In this document: positions 1-18,489 of the stretch, in pieces
How positions within the stretch are numbered: position 1 is the first letter of the stretch
Layout of the letters: each line of letters starts with the position of its first letter
Program-made: the position numbers and the translations under genes
Notes under the pieces: model-generated
Databases searched by the model: none
Told to the model about the DNA's origin: nothing
What the model saw: only the letters and a program-made list of their open reading frames with translations
Source: Acanthochlamys bracteata
Lineage: Eukaryota; Streptophyta; Magnoliopsida; Pandanales; Velloziaceae
NCBI GenBank assembly: GCA_019914995.1
Contig: CM034132.1
Span: 7,992,662 to 8,056,661, forward strand
DNA length: 64,000 bases
Direction: 5' to 3'

Positions 1-569
1 TCCTTAGAGTGTCTGTGTGTTTGTTGTAGTTGATTAGATCAGCAGAATTTGAATGCTTCAAGACGGCACACTAAGGATTAAGAACTGATAAGCATTGGAG
101 CTTTATGCGCTTGGCTCTCTCTTTTGCATAAAAAGCATCTCTTGTCCATTTCGTCATTGTCAGCAACTGAGAAGTTGATTCTATTTTAGTCACTAATCTG
201 AAGACAAAGCAAAATTGAGTTTCCATCCTCTTATCATGTGACTTGATTGTCCAAGCTATTATGTCTATGCTTGCTCAAACATTGTGTTTGCTTTTTTCTC
301 CTTAACCACGCAGCATGTCTAGTTGCCTGAGATATTTGACGGTTTGTTTTCATCCAATGAGTTTTTTCCTCTTCTTTGTTGTCAATGTTATATAAAGATC
401 TAGCTTGCAGCTAAAGTACGAAGTTAATAAGGTGGATTTTTTACTCTTAGTCATCCCTAAATTGTTTACTCTTAGCTTGCAGCTATATTGTAATAAACAA
501 ACAAGTAAATATATTAAGGTTTATTCTGTTCAGCAGTTTGCTAAAATTAATTTCTTGTTATTTTTGCAG
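1..569 (+). other. Upstream intron/5' region of the MAP kinase gene
   Basis: No coding exon is visible here. The stretch ends in a pyrimidine-rich tract and CAG at 561-569, which is a good splice acceptor. Group D MAP kinases usually have a short first coding exon with basic residues before the kinase domain, and no matching ATG exon followed by a donor is present in bases 1-569. I therefore infer that the start codon and first exon lie left of the window and that this stretch is intron 1. Confidence 0.55.
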
Positions 570-7372
<6,803 letters not shown>

Positions 7373-8044
7373 CCACAGAGTATAATATTGTAGTGATATT
7401 TATTTGCTCCTGTGACATGAATTTGCCATGGCTGGTGTATATATCTAGGATTCGAGTGCTAGGCAGTGAGAAATGAAATTTCTCCCACAAAACTAAAGCT
7501 AAACAGTGTTAACGGAAAAGTGGACTAGTGGCTTGCTTCTTATGGGCCGGAACACAGTTGTGGCAAGTGTTCTTTACAAAACACCCGTAATTTCACAGCA
7601 ATTACTTCCCACGTGAAGGGAGATGTAACTTCTCGCTGTATAACTGTTTCATAATTTCTGTTCTACATGTGTTAGATCTTAGCTGATGGAGACATCTTAA
7701 AGCAGATGCGAATGCGGTTCCATAGGCACATAGACCTTTGACGGTGAAGGCAAATTTAGGCCCTGGGTTGATACACGCAAGCCTCTGTCGAATCGGAGTA
7801 TGACTGAATGGTTGATTCTTCTACTGAAATTTTGGTGTATTATTGTTGCCTGATAACTTTTCTGCGCACGATGTAGGAGCAGCATGCAATTTGAAAAGCT
7901 TATAGCAATGGATAATCATGAGGCTATCCACAACTCTAAGGTAAACTCCGCTGCTGTGGTAGCTTGGGTCAACAAAGCTGTTAGAACAACCAAGCTGAAA
8001 CCTTCTCTCAAGTAGGCATTGGACAATTCAAATCATCTCCGTAG
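7373..8044 (+). other. MAPK 3' UTR and downstream flank
   Basis: No open reading frame of interest is seen. The stretch after the TAG at 7370-7372 is mixed-composition transcribed-looking sequence, probably 3' UTR, and it runs into a copia relic at about 8045. I could not fix a poly(A) site. Confidence 0.4.
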
Positions 8045-8602
8045 GTAAAAGCTATGTAAGAGGAGCTTGATGTGCTTTATAAGAATAGAACATGGAGCTG
8101 CTCTCTCTATCTCAAAGCCACAAAGCTATTGAAAATAAATGTGAGCACAAGATCAAGTGACGCAGATAAATGATCAAATAGAATAGTATTGTACGCGGTT
8201 GGTGGTTAAAGACTATGTACAGAAAACATGTATCGACTTTGATAACATATTCTCTCTAGGTAAGTTTTGACTATTGTTTGTGTGGTAATTGTACTATGTG
8301 TATGATTGGATTTTCAACTTGAGCAGGTTGATATGAAAAAAGCGTTCTTATAGGAGGAGTTTGAAAATAAGATATATATGATGACAGAAAGCTTTGCCGT
8401 GAAGGATAAGAAAGATCTAGTTTGTCGATTGATTAGATCTTTTTATGGGCTTAAACAAGCACCGCAGTATTGGTACAAGCAGTAAGTACAGCAATCTTGT
8501 TCATTTTTATACGTACATCAAGAGATTTGAGAAATGTGAGTTTGTTATTTTGCTGTTATATATTGATAATAATATATTTGTGGCAGGTCCAAGAATGGAG
8601 CG
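8045..8602 (+). mobile_element. Ty1-copia pol relic (linker and reverse transcriptase)
   Basis: Decayed coding sequence of a Ty1-copia polyprotein. At 8045-8100 a frame reads VKAM-stop-EELDVLYKNRTW, the usual segment just before the RT domain. Near 8326-8480 it reads DMKKAFL, then VCRLIRSFYGLKQAPQYWY, the RT motif around YGLKQAPR. Near 8535-8600 it reads VILLLYIDNNIFVAG, corresponding to the YVDD catalytic motif but mutated. There are in-frame stops and frameshifts throughout. I found no LTRs, so this is a fragment, not a movable element. Confidence 0.8.
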
Positions 8603-9216
8603 CATTTAATAATTGAAAGATTAACTAGCTAGTACATTCGATACGAGAGATTTAGGACCAAAAAATAGAATTCTGAGTAGATATGGCGAGATAAATGTAA
8701 TAGAGAAATATGACTATCTCAAGGTAGTTATATGATAAAGTGTTGGTGTGGTTCAACATTTATAGTGTCTCCTTTGAAAATATAATGGTGGATGTGTAAA
8801 CTAGGTGTTCTATCAAGTGAGCTGAGTTATAGCCTTTGTAAATTGATGTCTACTTCACTCACTATTAGACTCAAACTCTTTTCCTTTTCATCACCTAGTA
8901 AGGAGAAAGACAAGATAGTAATGTATTGGGTATCATATACATTAGTAGTGATAAATCAAATATATATCATTATTTACATTCGGACTAACATTACACATAT
9001 AATGAGAATGGTAAGTTAGTTCATTGTATGTACTCGCACTGAGCATTGGAAGACAAAAATCTCATTAGGCATTGAGCATTAGAAGATATTATTTGTTCAA
9101 GAATGAGAATATAAAATGATTTTTTTATTAAAAAAATATTTTATCTTCTCATTATTTTTTAACCTTTCTTTTCAAGCTAAATTTTTCTAACATATTTTTA
9201 ATCAAAATTGACAAAA

Positions 9217-9266
9217 AATACTCTCCATTTAATTAAAAAACAATACTCTCCATTTAATTAAAAAAC
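9217..9266. repeat. 25-bp tandem duplication
   Basis: Two copies in a row of the unit AATACTCTCCATTTAATTAA plus AAAAC, at 9217-9241 and 9242-9266. They are identical as read. The stretch lies in a gene-free AT-rich interval (about 8603-9500) in which I see nothing else. Confidence 0.85.
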
Positions 9267-9499
9267 ACATTCTGATCTTCACCGCAAACTCAAAACTTAT
9301 TTTTATTTAATTTTACAGCAAATTCTCAATGCATTCTTAGAAATTCAACAAAGTGTTTAAATTCAGAAAAATATTATGAATATATGCCTACACGTTTGAA
9401 GATAAAAGCAACACCAAACAGTTCAAGTATATTATAAATTTATCAAATAAAGTTAATAAAATCTCAGAAATTTTTGAAAAAAATACACATTTTGATAAT

Positions 9500-10860
9500 T
9501 TTTAAAAATTTATTCTTACGGCTACTTTATGGTGATATTTTGTTCATAAATTTTTTCTAAATTTGTAAGAATATTCTTAGCAAAAGTTTGTACACTTCTA
9601 TTACAAAATTCACCCTCTTCCTGAAAGATATTGTGAAGTACATAATTTTGAATACATTATGACTACTTAAAATCCATTATGACTATTACAAGTTTAAGAT
9701 CGCATTACCAACAACTTTACGACTATAGATGTAAAAAATAGACCGGGCAAAATGGACCGACTTGCGGTTGATTAGTTGGCCTAGGTACTAGTCCGCCCGG
9801 TCCGATGAATAGTGACAGGATCGGATCGACTCGGTCCGATTTTATAGGCAGTATCGGGCCGACCTTATTGGCATGCCCGCTCGGGTACTGTTAACATTGA
9901 CCGGTCAACATTGACAGTTGACTCAGACTATTGATTAGATCAAATTTTATTTAAATAATAAAAAAATATATTAGTAATAAAGAAGATTTTATATTTTTTT
10001 GTATCTTAAAAATATATTTTAAATTTTATTTTTATAAAACTTAAAAATATATCGGATAAACGGACCGATTTAGGTCATAAAAATAAAATCAGACAGGGCC
10101 AGCTCAGCCCGCCCATATTTCCAGCTATATTTACGATCATATTACAATCACCATTGAGTTAGGACATTTTGTGATCACATTACGATCACAATATGATTAT
10201 TACACAACTTTGTGATAATTTTGTGATAATGTGGTTGTAATGTCATCCTAAAATGGTCCTAATATGGTCGTAATGGGACCTAAGTGATGTAATGTGATAA
10301 TATCATATAAACTTCGCAAGATATTTTAGGAGAAGATTAATAGCTAAACTGTGTAGTAAGAAGTGTACAAATTATTGTTGAGAATATTGCTACAAATTAT
10401 TTAAAATTGAAAAGAAATGGAGAAATTATTTGGCTGTAAGAATCCTAACTAGTTGTAATCCATTAAGATCATATGTATCGATAACTGAATTTTGTATATA
10501 TATTGGAATCCTTACTAGAATATCACCACAAATGTTTTGAAAAAGTTGAATAAGGAAATATGGCGAAAATATTGTTATAAAGTGGTCATAATATAGTGGT
10601 AATATGGTGGTAAATGATACTAAATGGTTGTAAAGTATTAAAATTATATATATTGAACGAGATATTTTAAGAGCATATGCATAATTGAATTTTGTAATAA
10701 AAAAATATAGAAAAATCTTGCTAAATGTCGCTAAAAATTTAAGAAAAATTAAAACTAAAGAAGAAAATGATGTAGTTGTAAAAAATCATCGTAATGTGGT
10801 GGTAATACAGTCATAAAAACAAAATTAAAGAAAAAACTAATAAAAATATATTTTTTGGTA
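9500..10860. repeat. Inverted and direct repeat arms around a MITE
   Basis: The reverse complement of about 9515-9720 resembles 10300-10445: shared stretches include GAAGTGTACAAA followed by an AGAATATT block, the CTTC-CAAGATATTT-AGGA block, and a GGC(T/C)GTAAGAAT block. A third, direct-orientation, more diverged arm seems present at about 10560-10860, with recurring GTGGTNGTAAT words. No ORF is present. The arrangement suggests a degraded long-TIR or foldback element (possibly Mutator-like) later hit by the MITE at 9724-10129. Boundaries are approximate. Confidence 0.5.
9724..10129. mobile_element. hAT-type MITE with 8-bp target duplication
   Basis: A 406-bp non-coding element with related inverted ends: TATAGATGTAAA on the left, reverse complement TATAGCTGGAAA on the right, each followed by a G/C-rich block containing CGGGC. 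Flanks are TTTACGAC (9716-9723) and TTTACGAT (10130-10137), an 8-bp target duplication matching at 7 of 8 positions. An 8-bp duplication fits the hAT superfamily. The CCGGTCCG-like subterminal G/C words stand out against the AT-rich surroundings. Confidence 0.68.
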
Positions 10861-11538
10861 ATTTTTTCTAAAAATTTTTTTGTTATGTCGGAGCTCTGCT
10901 TGGTATTAATTTTTTCTTCAAACATGTAAATATATATATAGTATTTCTTATTAAATTAATATTGATCGAAATCTATCAAAGATGTAATCAGAATCACGTT
11001 ATAAGAACGAATGAAAATCGGCTGTGTAAATCAATAGAAAGAGTTTGAAGTAGATTTTTTAGCTGAAGATAGAATATTTGATCAATTTTGATCATAAATA
11101 GGTTAGAAAATTTTATTTTCAAAAAAGTTTAAAAAATAAATGAAATGGGAGGGTAAAAGATTTGTTTAATAAAAGGTTCATACCTTTCAAGTAGATATTA
11201 TAAATTTGGAAATAACTCTTCCCCTCAAATATATAAGTTTGATTTTAGAAGCTTGATCTTCCCATTTGAATTTTTTTTTAAAATGAAGTAAAATATTTTT
11301 AATTAAAAAATATTAAAAATTAAGTAATCATAATATTTAATATTTTTTAAATTTAAAAAATATAAAAGATATTATAAACTATTTATTTAAAAATATAAAT
11401 TAAAATAAATTAAAATGAGGTTGAAACGTACTCGGAAACACTCCTACAAGTTTTACTGTAGCAGCTCGATCTTCCCAAAAACCGACAGTTTTCAGAATAA
11501 CTCAAAAAATAAAAACTTAAAAAAATTATTTAAATTCA
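10861..11538. other. AT-rich intergenic stretch
   Basis: No gene, tRNA or recognisable element. The sequence is dominated by A/T runs up to the start of the CT microsatellite preceding the Ole e 1-like pseudogene. Confidence 0.5.

Positions 11539-11544
<6 letters not shown>

Positions 11545-11573
<29 letters not shown>
11545..11573. repeat. (CT)n microsatellite
   Basis: An uninterrupted CT run about 20 bp upstream of the ATG at 11592. CT runs are common in plant 5' leaders, and this one probably lay in the 5' UTR of the gene now decayed downstream. Confidence 0.85.
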
Positions 11574-11577
<4 letters not shown>

Positions 11578-11591
11578 GCGAAAGCAAAGCC

Positions 11592-14336
11592 ATGGCGAGA
11601 GGAGGGTTTCTTTTAATTTCTGCTGCTGCTGGTGCTCATGGTGCTGTTGATCAGAGGCGGGGAATGTTGTACCGGCGAGATTCACAGCCTTGTCGTCTGT
11701 GATTTCTGCGCTGATTCCTCAGTCAGTCGGTCCCAGATCACGGTCTCCCAGGTTCCCATTCGTCTGTGTAGTTTTTACTGCTTTCTAACTAAACATGGTG
11801 AATTTGGTCTATCTCATGCTGATGTTTGGAGACTGCATACTTAGGTTAAAAGAAAGAAATTCTGTCGGTTCATTTTTTTTTTTGGCGCAATTCTTTGTTC
11901 AGCTTGAATTTTGTTAATGTGTTAACTGAACTTCCTTGTCCAAGGTAGTGTAATCTAGTGTTAGACCAGATAATGATGGGTTATGTTTCAGTGTCGCCTT
12001 TTTAGTCAAGTATCCCCTGGTTCTTGCTTGGCCTTATCGTTTATGGTTGGTAACTTGGTATGGTTTTTATGTGTCGTTACAATTGATTAATTAGGGTATG
12101 GTCTTTATTTGATAGCCTTACTGTGGGAATTAGGGATTGTGAATTACCGAAATAGTAAAAACTTCTGTATCTCTTCAAGTCAAGGCATCCTAGATATTAG
12201 TTTTTATTCAGGAAAATCATAAAAAGAATGAACAAAGGACTAGCTCTAGGTAAGAGAATACCCTTCTTCATGTTAACAGTGGCATATTTCTTATTCACAT
12301 GACGAATGTGAGAACATGCTTTAGCAACTTTAGGACTTGAAATTAGTAGCTACTCCACCTACAGGTATATTTAGTCAAAATTCAGCTAAGCAATAATGAT
12401 GCAGCGAAAAGCTCTAACAGATAGTTTCATCAATAAGAGATATGACTGATATAAAAATAATATAGAAGACTCTAATTATCCTGTTGAGTTTGAGAATGCT
12501 CAGGATAAAAGGCTTCTAAATATTTTGTTGATTTTTACAGAATGCCATAACAATTACGCATCAAGGTTCGTTGATTATTAAGAAATACCGAACATGATAA
12601 TAAAGAGAGAGAAAACTCTCAAGTTATTCAACTCTAAGTCTCTTCTTTACAATCATGCTTATACGCATATAAATAGACTCATAATCTATAATATTTCTAA
12701 TAACACAAAACTTCAAACTCTAAATAGTTTTAATTTTGGTAAACACTAGAATTTATTATGACTTAGACTTTTAATATACTAAAACTCTTAAGTAATTTAA
12801 TTCCAATAAAATATTCGAATTTATTATTACCAAAACCCTTAATATAACTATTCTACAATAGCTTGAAACGTGCTACATTATGCACATAAGTTTCCGAATG
12901 CTCTGCTAGAGTTCTTTTTGTCTTTTTCTTTTTTTTTTGGAAATGCATGCTAGATATATAATTGCTTACGCATGAGTAGGGCAATCTTGAATGAAGGATC
13001 GTTTAGCCTCACTTATAGCCCGCAGGTGTGAAGAACCATCAAAGGGGAGATATGGCTTCTTTCTCTCGTAATTGTCTAAGTTTTGTCTATGTGAAGGAGG
13101 TACATGGCATGCATGAAAGTAATACTCATTTACTTAGAGCATAAGGACTTGTGTCTCCATGATATAGGATGTGTTTGGCATTGCTTTCCAGAAAAGCACT
13201 CTCCAACTTTCAACTTCACGTTTTTCAATAAACTTTCTATAACATTCTGCAAAATTTATATAAAATTTAGAAAATATAGAAAAATTCTACGTTGTAAGAT
13301 CTTATTATTACTTATTATTATTATTATTATTTTTAAATAAAACAAGTAAAACTCAGTTTCTCAAAATAGACAAATATATCTTTCATTTTAGAAAAAAGCA
13401 TTTTTCATAATCACTCCTAAACAGCCCCATAATGAGGTGGTAATGAAGCTCTCAAAGTTCTTCTTGGACAATGGCTTTCATACATCTAGTATAACTATGG
13501 CCTTACATAATTACAAGAACGACATTAATTGACAAATCTGAAACTGTTTGCCCATTGAAGTTGTTTTCACTTCTCTACTTTTATCAGCACAGTACATTAG
13601 GTTACTAAATGTATGCACACACACACTTTTCGAGGTGTTTATTGCCTGCATGGTAAAACATGCATATGGCACCATCAATCATGCTGAATTGTTGAATTGG
13701 GTGCAATCTTTCTAACTATGGTTGCATAAACTTGCTCTATAAGATTTGGCTCTTTTTGGCGTTGATAGTCTTTCAGAACACAGAGCACTATTATAGTAAT
13801 TCGAGGCTGTTTCATTATTAATTTCCATTTTGTGAAAGTAGGAGAAGGCTAAGATTTGAGCTCATTCTTTTGTTGGTAAATAGGTATTTCTTTAATTGTG
13901 TATGAGCACTGCTAATACTTAAGAGACTCTGAGTTGTCACTGCATCATCAGATGAGTTGTATTAAATAATTAGTGGCATTTAAGCTTACTACACTTTATT
14001 TGAAGCATGTCCTTAGCAATCAAGCACACAATGTTAATCTGTTTGGCCTTTGCTCCTTTCAGGTGCAGAGGTTGCAGTTCTTTGTATAACAGTGATGTTT
14101 TCAATTATCAGGCATTCACTGATCCAAAGGGTATATACAGAGTGGCAAAGTCAATGCCTGACAGTTACAGGTGGGTTTCGTTTGTGGTCAGGCCAATAAG
14201 TAGTATCCATGAGCACTGCACTAGGCGAGGGGATTCCCATTCTGGAATTAAGTTCAGATATGACCTCCAATCTGGACACTCTCATACTGTTAAGCCATTC
14301 CTATATAGACCCGCATCCATTCCGTCGTATTTGTGA
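11592..14336 (+). pseudogene. Pollen Ole e 1/extensin-like protein, frameshifted
   Basis: Two exons are recognisable: about 11592-11761 and 14063-14336, with an intron of about 2.3 kb. Exon 1 begins MARGGF and, after a 1-base frame change near 11612-11616 (an extra A compared with the expected reading), continues as a leucine-rich signal peptide and then GEIHSLVVCDFCADSSVSRS, the N-terminal Cys-x-x-Cys segment typical of Ole e 1-like secreted proteins. Exon 2 begins AEVAVLC, loses one base near 14085, then reads SDVFNYQAFTDPKGIYRVAKSMP and on to SGHSHTVKPFLYRPASIPSYL before TGA. Two conserved cysteines expected in relatives (after RW, and at the C-terminus) are replaced. Two frameshifts plus lost cysteines point to a pseudogene. 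A sequencing error at one site cannot be excluded, but would not restore the cysteines. Confidence 0.72.
13167..13428. mobile_element. AT-rich MITE in pseudogene intron
   Basis: About 262 bp with related inverted ends: GGATGTGTTTGGCATTGCTT on the left, and a right end whose reverse complement starts GGGGCTGTTTAGGAGTGATT. It has an internal TTA microsatellite and the TAATAATAAGATCTTA-like core seen in other copies in this window (about 21.5, 28.1 and 39.6 kb). It lies in the long intron of the Ole e 1-like pseudogene. Confidence 0.5.
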
Positions 14337-14735
14337 TTGAGAATGACCACTATGTATATGTAAAAAGGCAGTATATCACTTAATGCTTCCATAGTAGTGA
14401 CATGGTTTGTTTTGAGGTTATGCTGTTGCCACAGAGGTTGTTACAACTTACAAATTGACATTATTATATATTGGTTCCCAGTGTTTCTTTGTTTTTTCAG
14501 AGTTGTCACTTTGTATGCATCAATATTCACAAGTACTGGATGTTGGAAATGGATATCATTGTGTATCTTTCATGTGCTTGCAACCATGAAGTAAGCTTAT
14601 ATTCTCAAGTGCTCCATCGTAATCATTTTGAATTTGTGTTCTTATGCTGGCATGTAATAGAAGTTTGTGTTGATGAATATATGGTTTTCCTCGTCTATTT
14701 TCTGCAGAATGCAGTAATATTGAACTGCTGCAATG

Positions 14736-14806
14736 GTTATTATTTGCTGACTGACTGTTATTTTTTGCTGACTGGTCGAATGTTATTATTTGCCGACTGG
14801 TCGAAC
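14736..14806. repeat. Three-unit tandem repeat, about 22-25 bp
   Basis: Three adjacent, slightly diverged units beginning GTTATTATTTGCTGACTG, starting near 14736, 14757 and 14782. The last two are 25 bp and share GACTGGTCGAA. It is non-coding and lies downstream of the Ole e 1-like pseudogene. Confidence 0.75.
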
Positions 14807-15227
14807 AAGTTCATCCATCATTGCCAAAGAAATTAAGCGACTTCATTTGGTTACACGAACTTAGCATGCCACCGTCATGGTAACAAGTCTCATATATGTT
14901 AAAACTTGCTCATATAACAATTTTATGTGTGTCAAGAATTTTTTATGTTGTGGTTAGAAGCCTTGGAGACACAGTCCATATACAAATTATATAGGATCAG
15001 GAAGAAGCTAACTTTAGTTCTCATTTAGCCAATTCTAGCACCAACTCTAACAAAGGGGACAATTTGGAGTGTTTATAAAATAAAATTATTTTAAGATGAA
15101 AGATATTTTTGAATTCTTCAGAAAATGAGCTTAACTTGTTTTACTTAAAAAAATAATGAAAACTATATATATAAAATTTTATGACATATTGTTTTCTATA
15201 CTTTTCAAATTCAAAAAAAAATTCTGC

Positions 15228-15259
<32 letters not shown>

Positions 15260-15651
15260 GGGAGAGATAGGGATACTCACTCTTCAGTTTATGGTCAGAA
15301 TGACTTTCAAATTCAATCTCCACCATTGGATATGAAGAACTATGAGTTAAAAATATACCCATAAAATTTCAGTGCAATTGGACCACGAATTCACTTTCAT
15401 CGGGTCACTTGATCTAGATAACAGAAAGTAAAAAAACTTAAAAATATATATGTTGTATGGTTTCTGTCATCTTGATCAAGTGATCCGATGAAGATGAATT
15501 CGTAATCTGATTGAGCTGAAATTTTATTGGACTTTTTTTAACTCATAATTTTTCATATTCAACCGTGGAGATTGAATTTGGAGGTCAATTTGGTCATAAA
15601 TCAAAAATAGTGTTTGGAAGTGCCCCTAAAGAGAAAGTGTCCCTATTCCTC
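15260..15651. mobile_element. Foldback element inserted in a (TA)n run
   Basis: A 392-bp element made almost wholly of two inverted arms. The left arm (about 15266-15435) and the reverse complement of the right arm (about 15460-15651) share AATTCAATCTCCAC, TATGAGTTAAAAA, ATAAAATTTCAG, a GAATTCA/CTTCATCGG block and TCACTTGATC. The tips are GGGAGAGATAGGGATACT and, reversed, GAGGAATAGGGACACT. Long TA runs flank both tips (about 15229-15259 and from 15652). No coding capacity. Such preference for TA microsatellites recalls rice Micron elements, but relatedness is not shown. Confidence 0.72.
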
Positions 15652-15779
15652 ATATATATATATATTATTAAATAAAGTTTGTTACAAAATGCGAATTGTT
15701 TATTCAAAATGAAATGGAATTGGAATGCTCAGCCAAACGTCCAATATAAATGGAAATGCTAGAATGGGTATTAACTTTT

Positions 15780-16012
15780 GGCTCATTCGGCATTGCTTAT
15801 GGGTGTTTGTCTCATCTCTTTTTTAGTTTTTAGTTTTTTAAAAAATCTTTTACTATATTATAAAAATTTTAAAATAAGAATAAATTATATATCATATAAT
15901 TATTATATGTACATTTTTTTATTTTTAAACTAAAAACTCGTTTATTAAAAATCTCACCAAAAAATTATTTTCATTAAAAGCTTTTTTTTTTAAGTAATCC
16001 CAAATGAACCCC
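15780..16012. mobile_element. AT-rich MITE
   Basis: About 233 bp. The left tip GGCTCATTCGGCATTGCTTA pairs with the reversed right tip GGGGTTCATTTGGGATTACT (about 14 of 18 aligned positions agree). The interior is A/T homopolymer-rich. It belongs to the same loose family as the elements at about 13.2 and 21.4 kb. Confidence 0.5.
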
Positions 16013-16441
16013 TTCTTGCAGATCACGGTGTTCGATATAGAATTTGAAATTGGGGATTCAAATGTTAGTTGTACCAAAATCCCATCCTAAGATTACTATG
16101 TGTTTACAGTTTATCGTTGTGGATGTTTCTTGGAAGTATAGAATACTTGGAATACGTATAACTGTAAAACAATGAATAAGGTTGAGTTTCCAACCCTTAG
16201 CTTGTTTGCTACCTAAGTTTCTATAGATAATTCAAACTTGGACAAGTGGTTAATTTCTATATTAAATTTGATCAACATTAAAGCTCCAGCACCATCAACT
16301 CAATATAATTTGTGCACTTCCAATCAATTATATACTGGAATCAGCTATGCTGTCTTCTCCAATAAGTGCAGTATATATGATTGAGAAACTTATATCCAAG
16401 ATTTAAATTGGTGCAGTGCCATCAGTGAATATTTATGTGCA

Positions 16442-18390
16442 ATGAAGAAGCTAGCTGCTACCTGCAACCCAAGCTTGATTGGTGACGCCGAAGAAAAGAG
16501 AAGAAAAGAGTTCGAGTGATGAGAATGTGAGGCATTGGCTGCAGAATGTAACAGAGGCGGCACACCAAGCTGTCATTTGCCAGATGATATTGGGTATGAG
16601 CTCATAAAATACGAACCTGAGGTCAGTGATTCTTCGCAAACTACTAGCTGAAGTTACAAAGATGACCTGTTCGTTACTGTAGCAAGTAATTTAGGAATGC
16701 AGTGAAGACGTTTGATGAAATTTCATACAGAAAGCATGTATTGCACTTAAAAGGAACATTGGTTGCACCTCAAAATGAAAAGCTAATGTGAGCTGAATGG
16801 GATGAACTGATTCTTTATGGTAGAGACGAGGATAAAACAAATTTGATTGAAATACTTTTAGCTGAAAATCAGACTAATTCTATCATCTCCTTAGTCATAG
16901 TGCTGCCATAGGGAAGACTACTCTTGCAAGAGTCCTATACGATGATCTAATTATCAGCAACCATTTTGAAAAGAGGGAATTGGGTGTACATCCTAGGCAT
17001 TTTGGATGCAGCGAGGTTTCAAAAAAGTATTATTAGATTATTTATTCAATCTCTTGTGGCTTCTTATAGCGAAGCATATTCGTAAATGCCTTAAAACCAG
17101 TGATGGATGACTTTTCCGTAGAAGACGAAAGCTTATGGAAGATCTCCTATCTTTGGGCCACTGGGGAAGTAAAGTTCTAGTAATCGCAGAAGAATAGCAA
17201 GTATGCTAAAATTATTCAAACTGTCCTGTCCCTTCATACCATCTCAAAATATTTGTCACCTGACACTAGTTGGCTCTTATTTCAACACTATGCATTTGCT
17301 CACAGCTACAAGAATCTGAGCAAACTTAGTAAACACCCATAAAAGAGTAGTTGACAAATGTAACTGTTCACCTTTGTTCATAAAGATGATATGAGTTCTA
17401 TTGCATTCTGAAAGTCATGAGGAGTACTGGACTCTATTTTGCATGCCATTTATGGGATTCTGATGGAACTTTGGCTGCCGTAAAATTAAGTTACTTAAGC
17501 TTGCCTCTAGAACTGAAAATTCGTGTGAACTATTGTTCTACATTCGCTAAAGATTATCTCTGTGATAACTAATACTTAGTACGCGTATCGAAGGTAGAAG
17601 GGTTTATTCATCATGCAGAGAGCACAAAGTGAAAAATTGGGCTGCAAATACCTGGACAAGTAGGTAAATGTCCTTTTCTCCAACATGCTCAAATTGGTCA
17701 TACATTTATGATTCACCATCTTGTTCATGACCTAATCGTATCTATCTCCAAAAACCAAATTTCTAGAATATAAAATCCAACATAAGTTCAATTCCTTCCC
17801 ATGCTTACCGTTTGTCTTTGATATATTGAGACAGTCACCTCTAGACATTTACTTTTCATGCAATCTCCAGAACTTGCATACATTTCTGACTCTAGGATGC
17901 AGCATACACATCTTTCGTACTACTCCCCTAAAAATGATAAAATTCGTTTTCTGCTTCCAAATGACTCCTTTTCTAATATGCAGTCCTTGAGAGTACTAGA
18001 TCTAAGTGACATAGATCTTGCAAACCTGCCTGATTCAATTGCCATCCTAAAACATCTCCACTGCTTTCCCCTAAACCGCACAAAAATTACAAGTTGCCTG
18101 AATCATTGGGTAACCTTTACCATCTGTAGACTTCGGAATTGCAAGATTGTGATGATCTAATAGAGCTACTGAGAATATTTTTAACCTGCGAAATATGTAA
18201 CATCTTATTCCAAACATCTACAAGTCTGCTCTCCTGCCTCGTGGGATTGGTAAATTAACTAGACTAGAGGCTTTGTCAACATTTCTTATTGGAGGAGAGG
18301 AAATACATTAACGTCATAAGAGAGCTTGAGAGTTTGGTTAACCACAGAGGAGATATAAGGTTTCTTGGCTTTCTAATATTCTCAATATGG
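16442..18390 (+). pseudogene. CC-NB-ARC-LRR disease-resistance gene relic
   Basis: Fragments appear in the right order but in several frames with many stops. A coiled-coil N-terminal part reads GDAEEKRR and VRHWLQNVTEAAHQA, then (shifted) DDIGYELIKYEPEV at 16442-16625. NB-ARC follows with YGRDEDK near 16830 and a P-loop IGKTTLARVLYDD near 16908-16945. Then come LKLSYLSLPLELK (about 17490), a winged-helix WVAEGFI, and FMIHHLVHDL (the MHD region, about 17706-17735). LRRs include SLRVLDLSDIDLANLPDSIA (about 17985-18045) and GIGKLTRLEALSTFLIGGEE (about 18240-18302). The pattern fits the RPP13-like 1 (R13L1) group. It is not translatable. Confidence 0.85.
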
Positions 18391-18489
18391 TTTGTTGGCT
18401 TTCTTATTATACGGAAGAAGAAGTTGATCCCATTTAGATGACATTTTATTGTCACAAATGTGAAGGTAAAAGATTATTATATCACCACG

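Noticed and set aside
13104..13340. 78-codon plus-strand open frame.
   Set aside because: It runs into an AT-rich MITE and a TTA microsatellite and has no protein-like motif.
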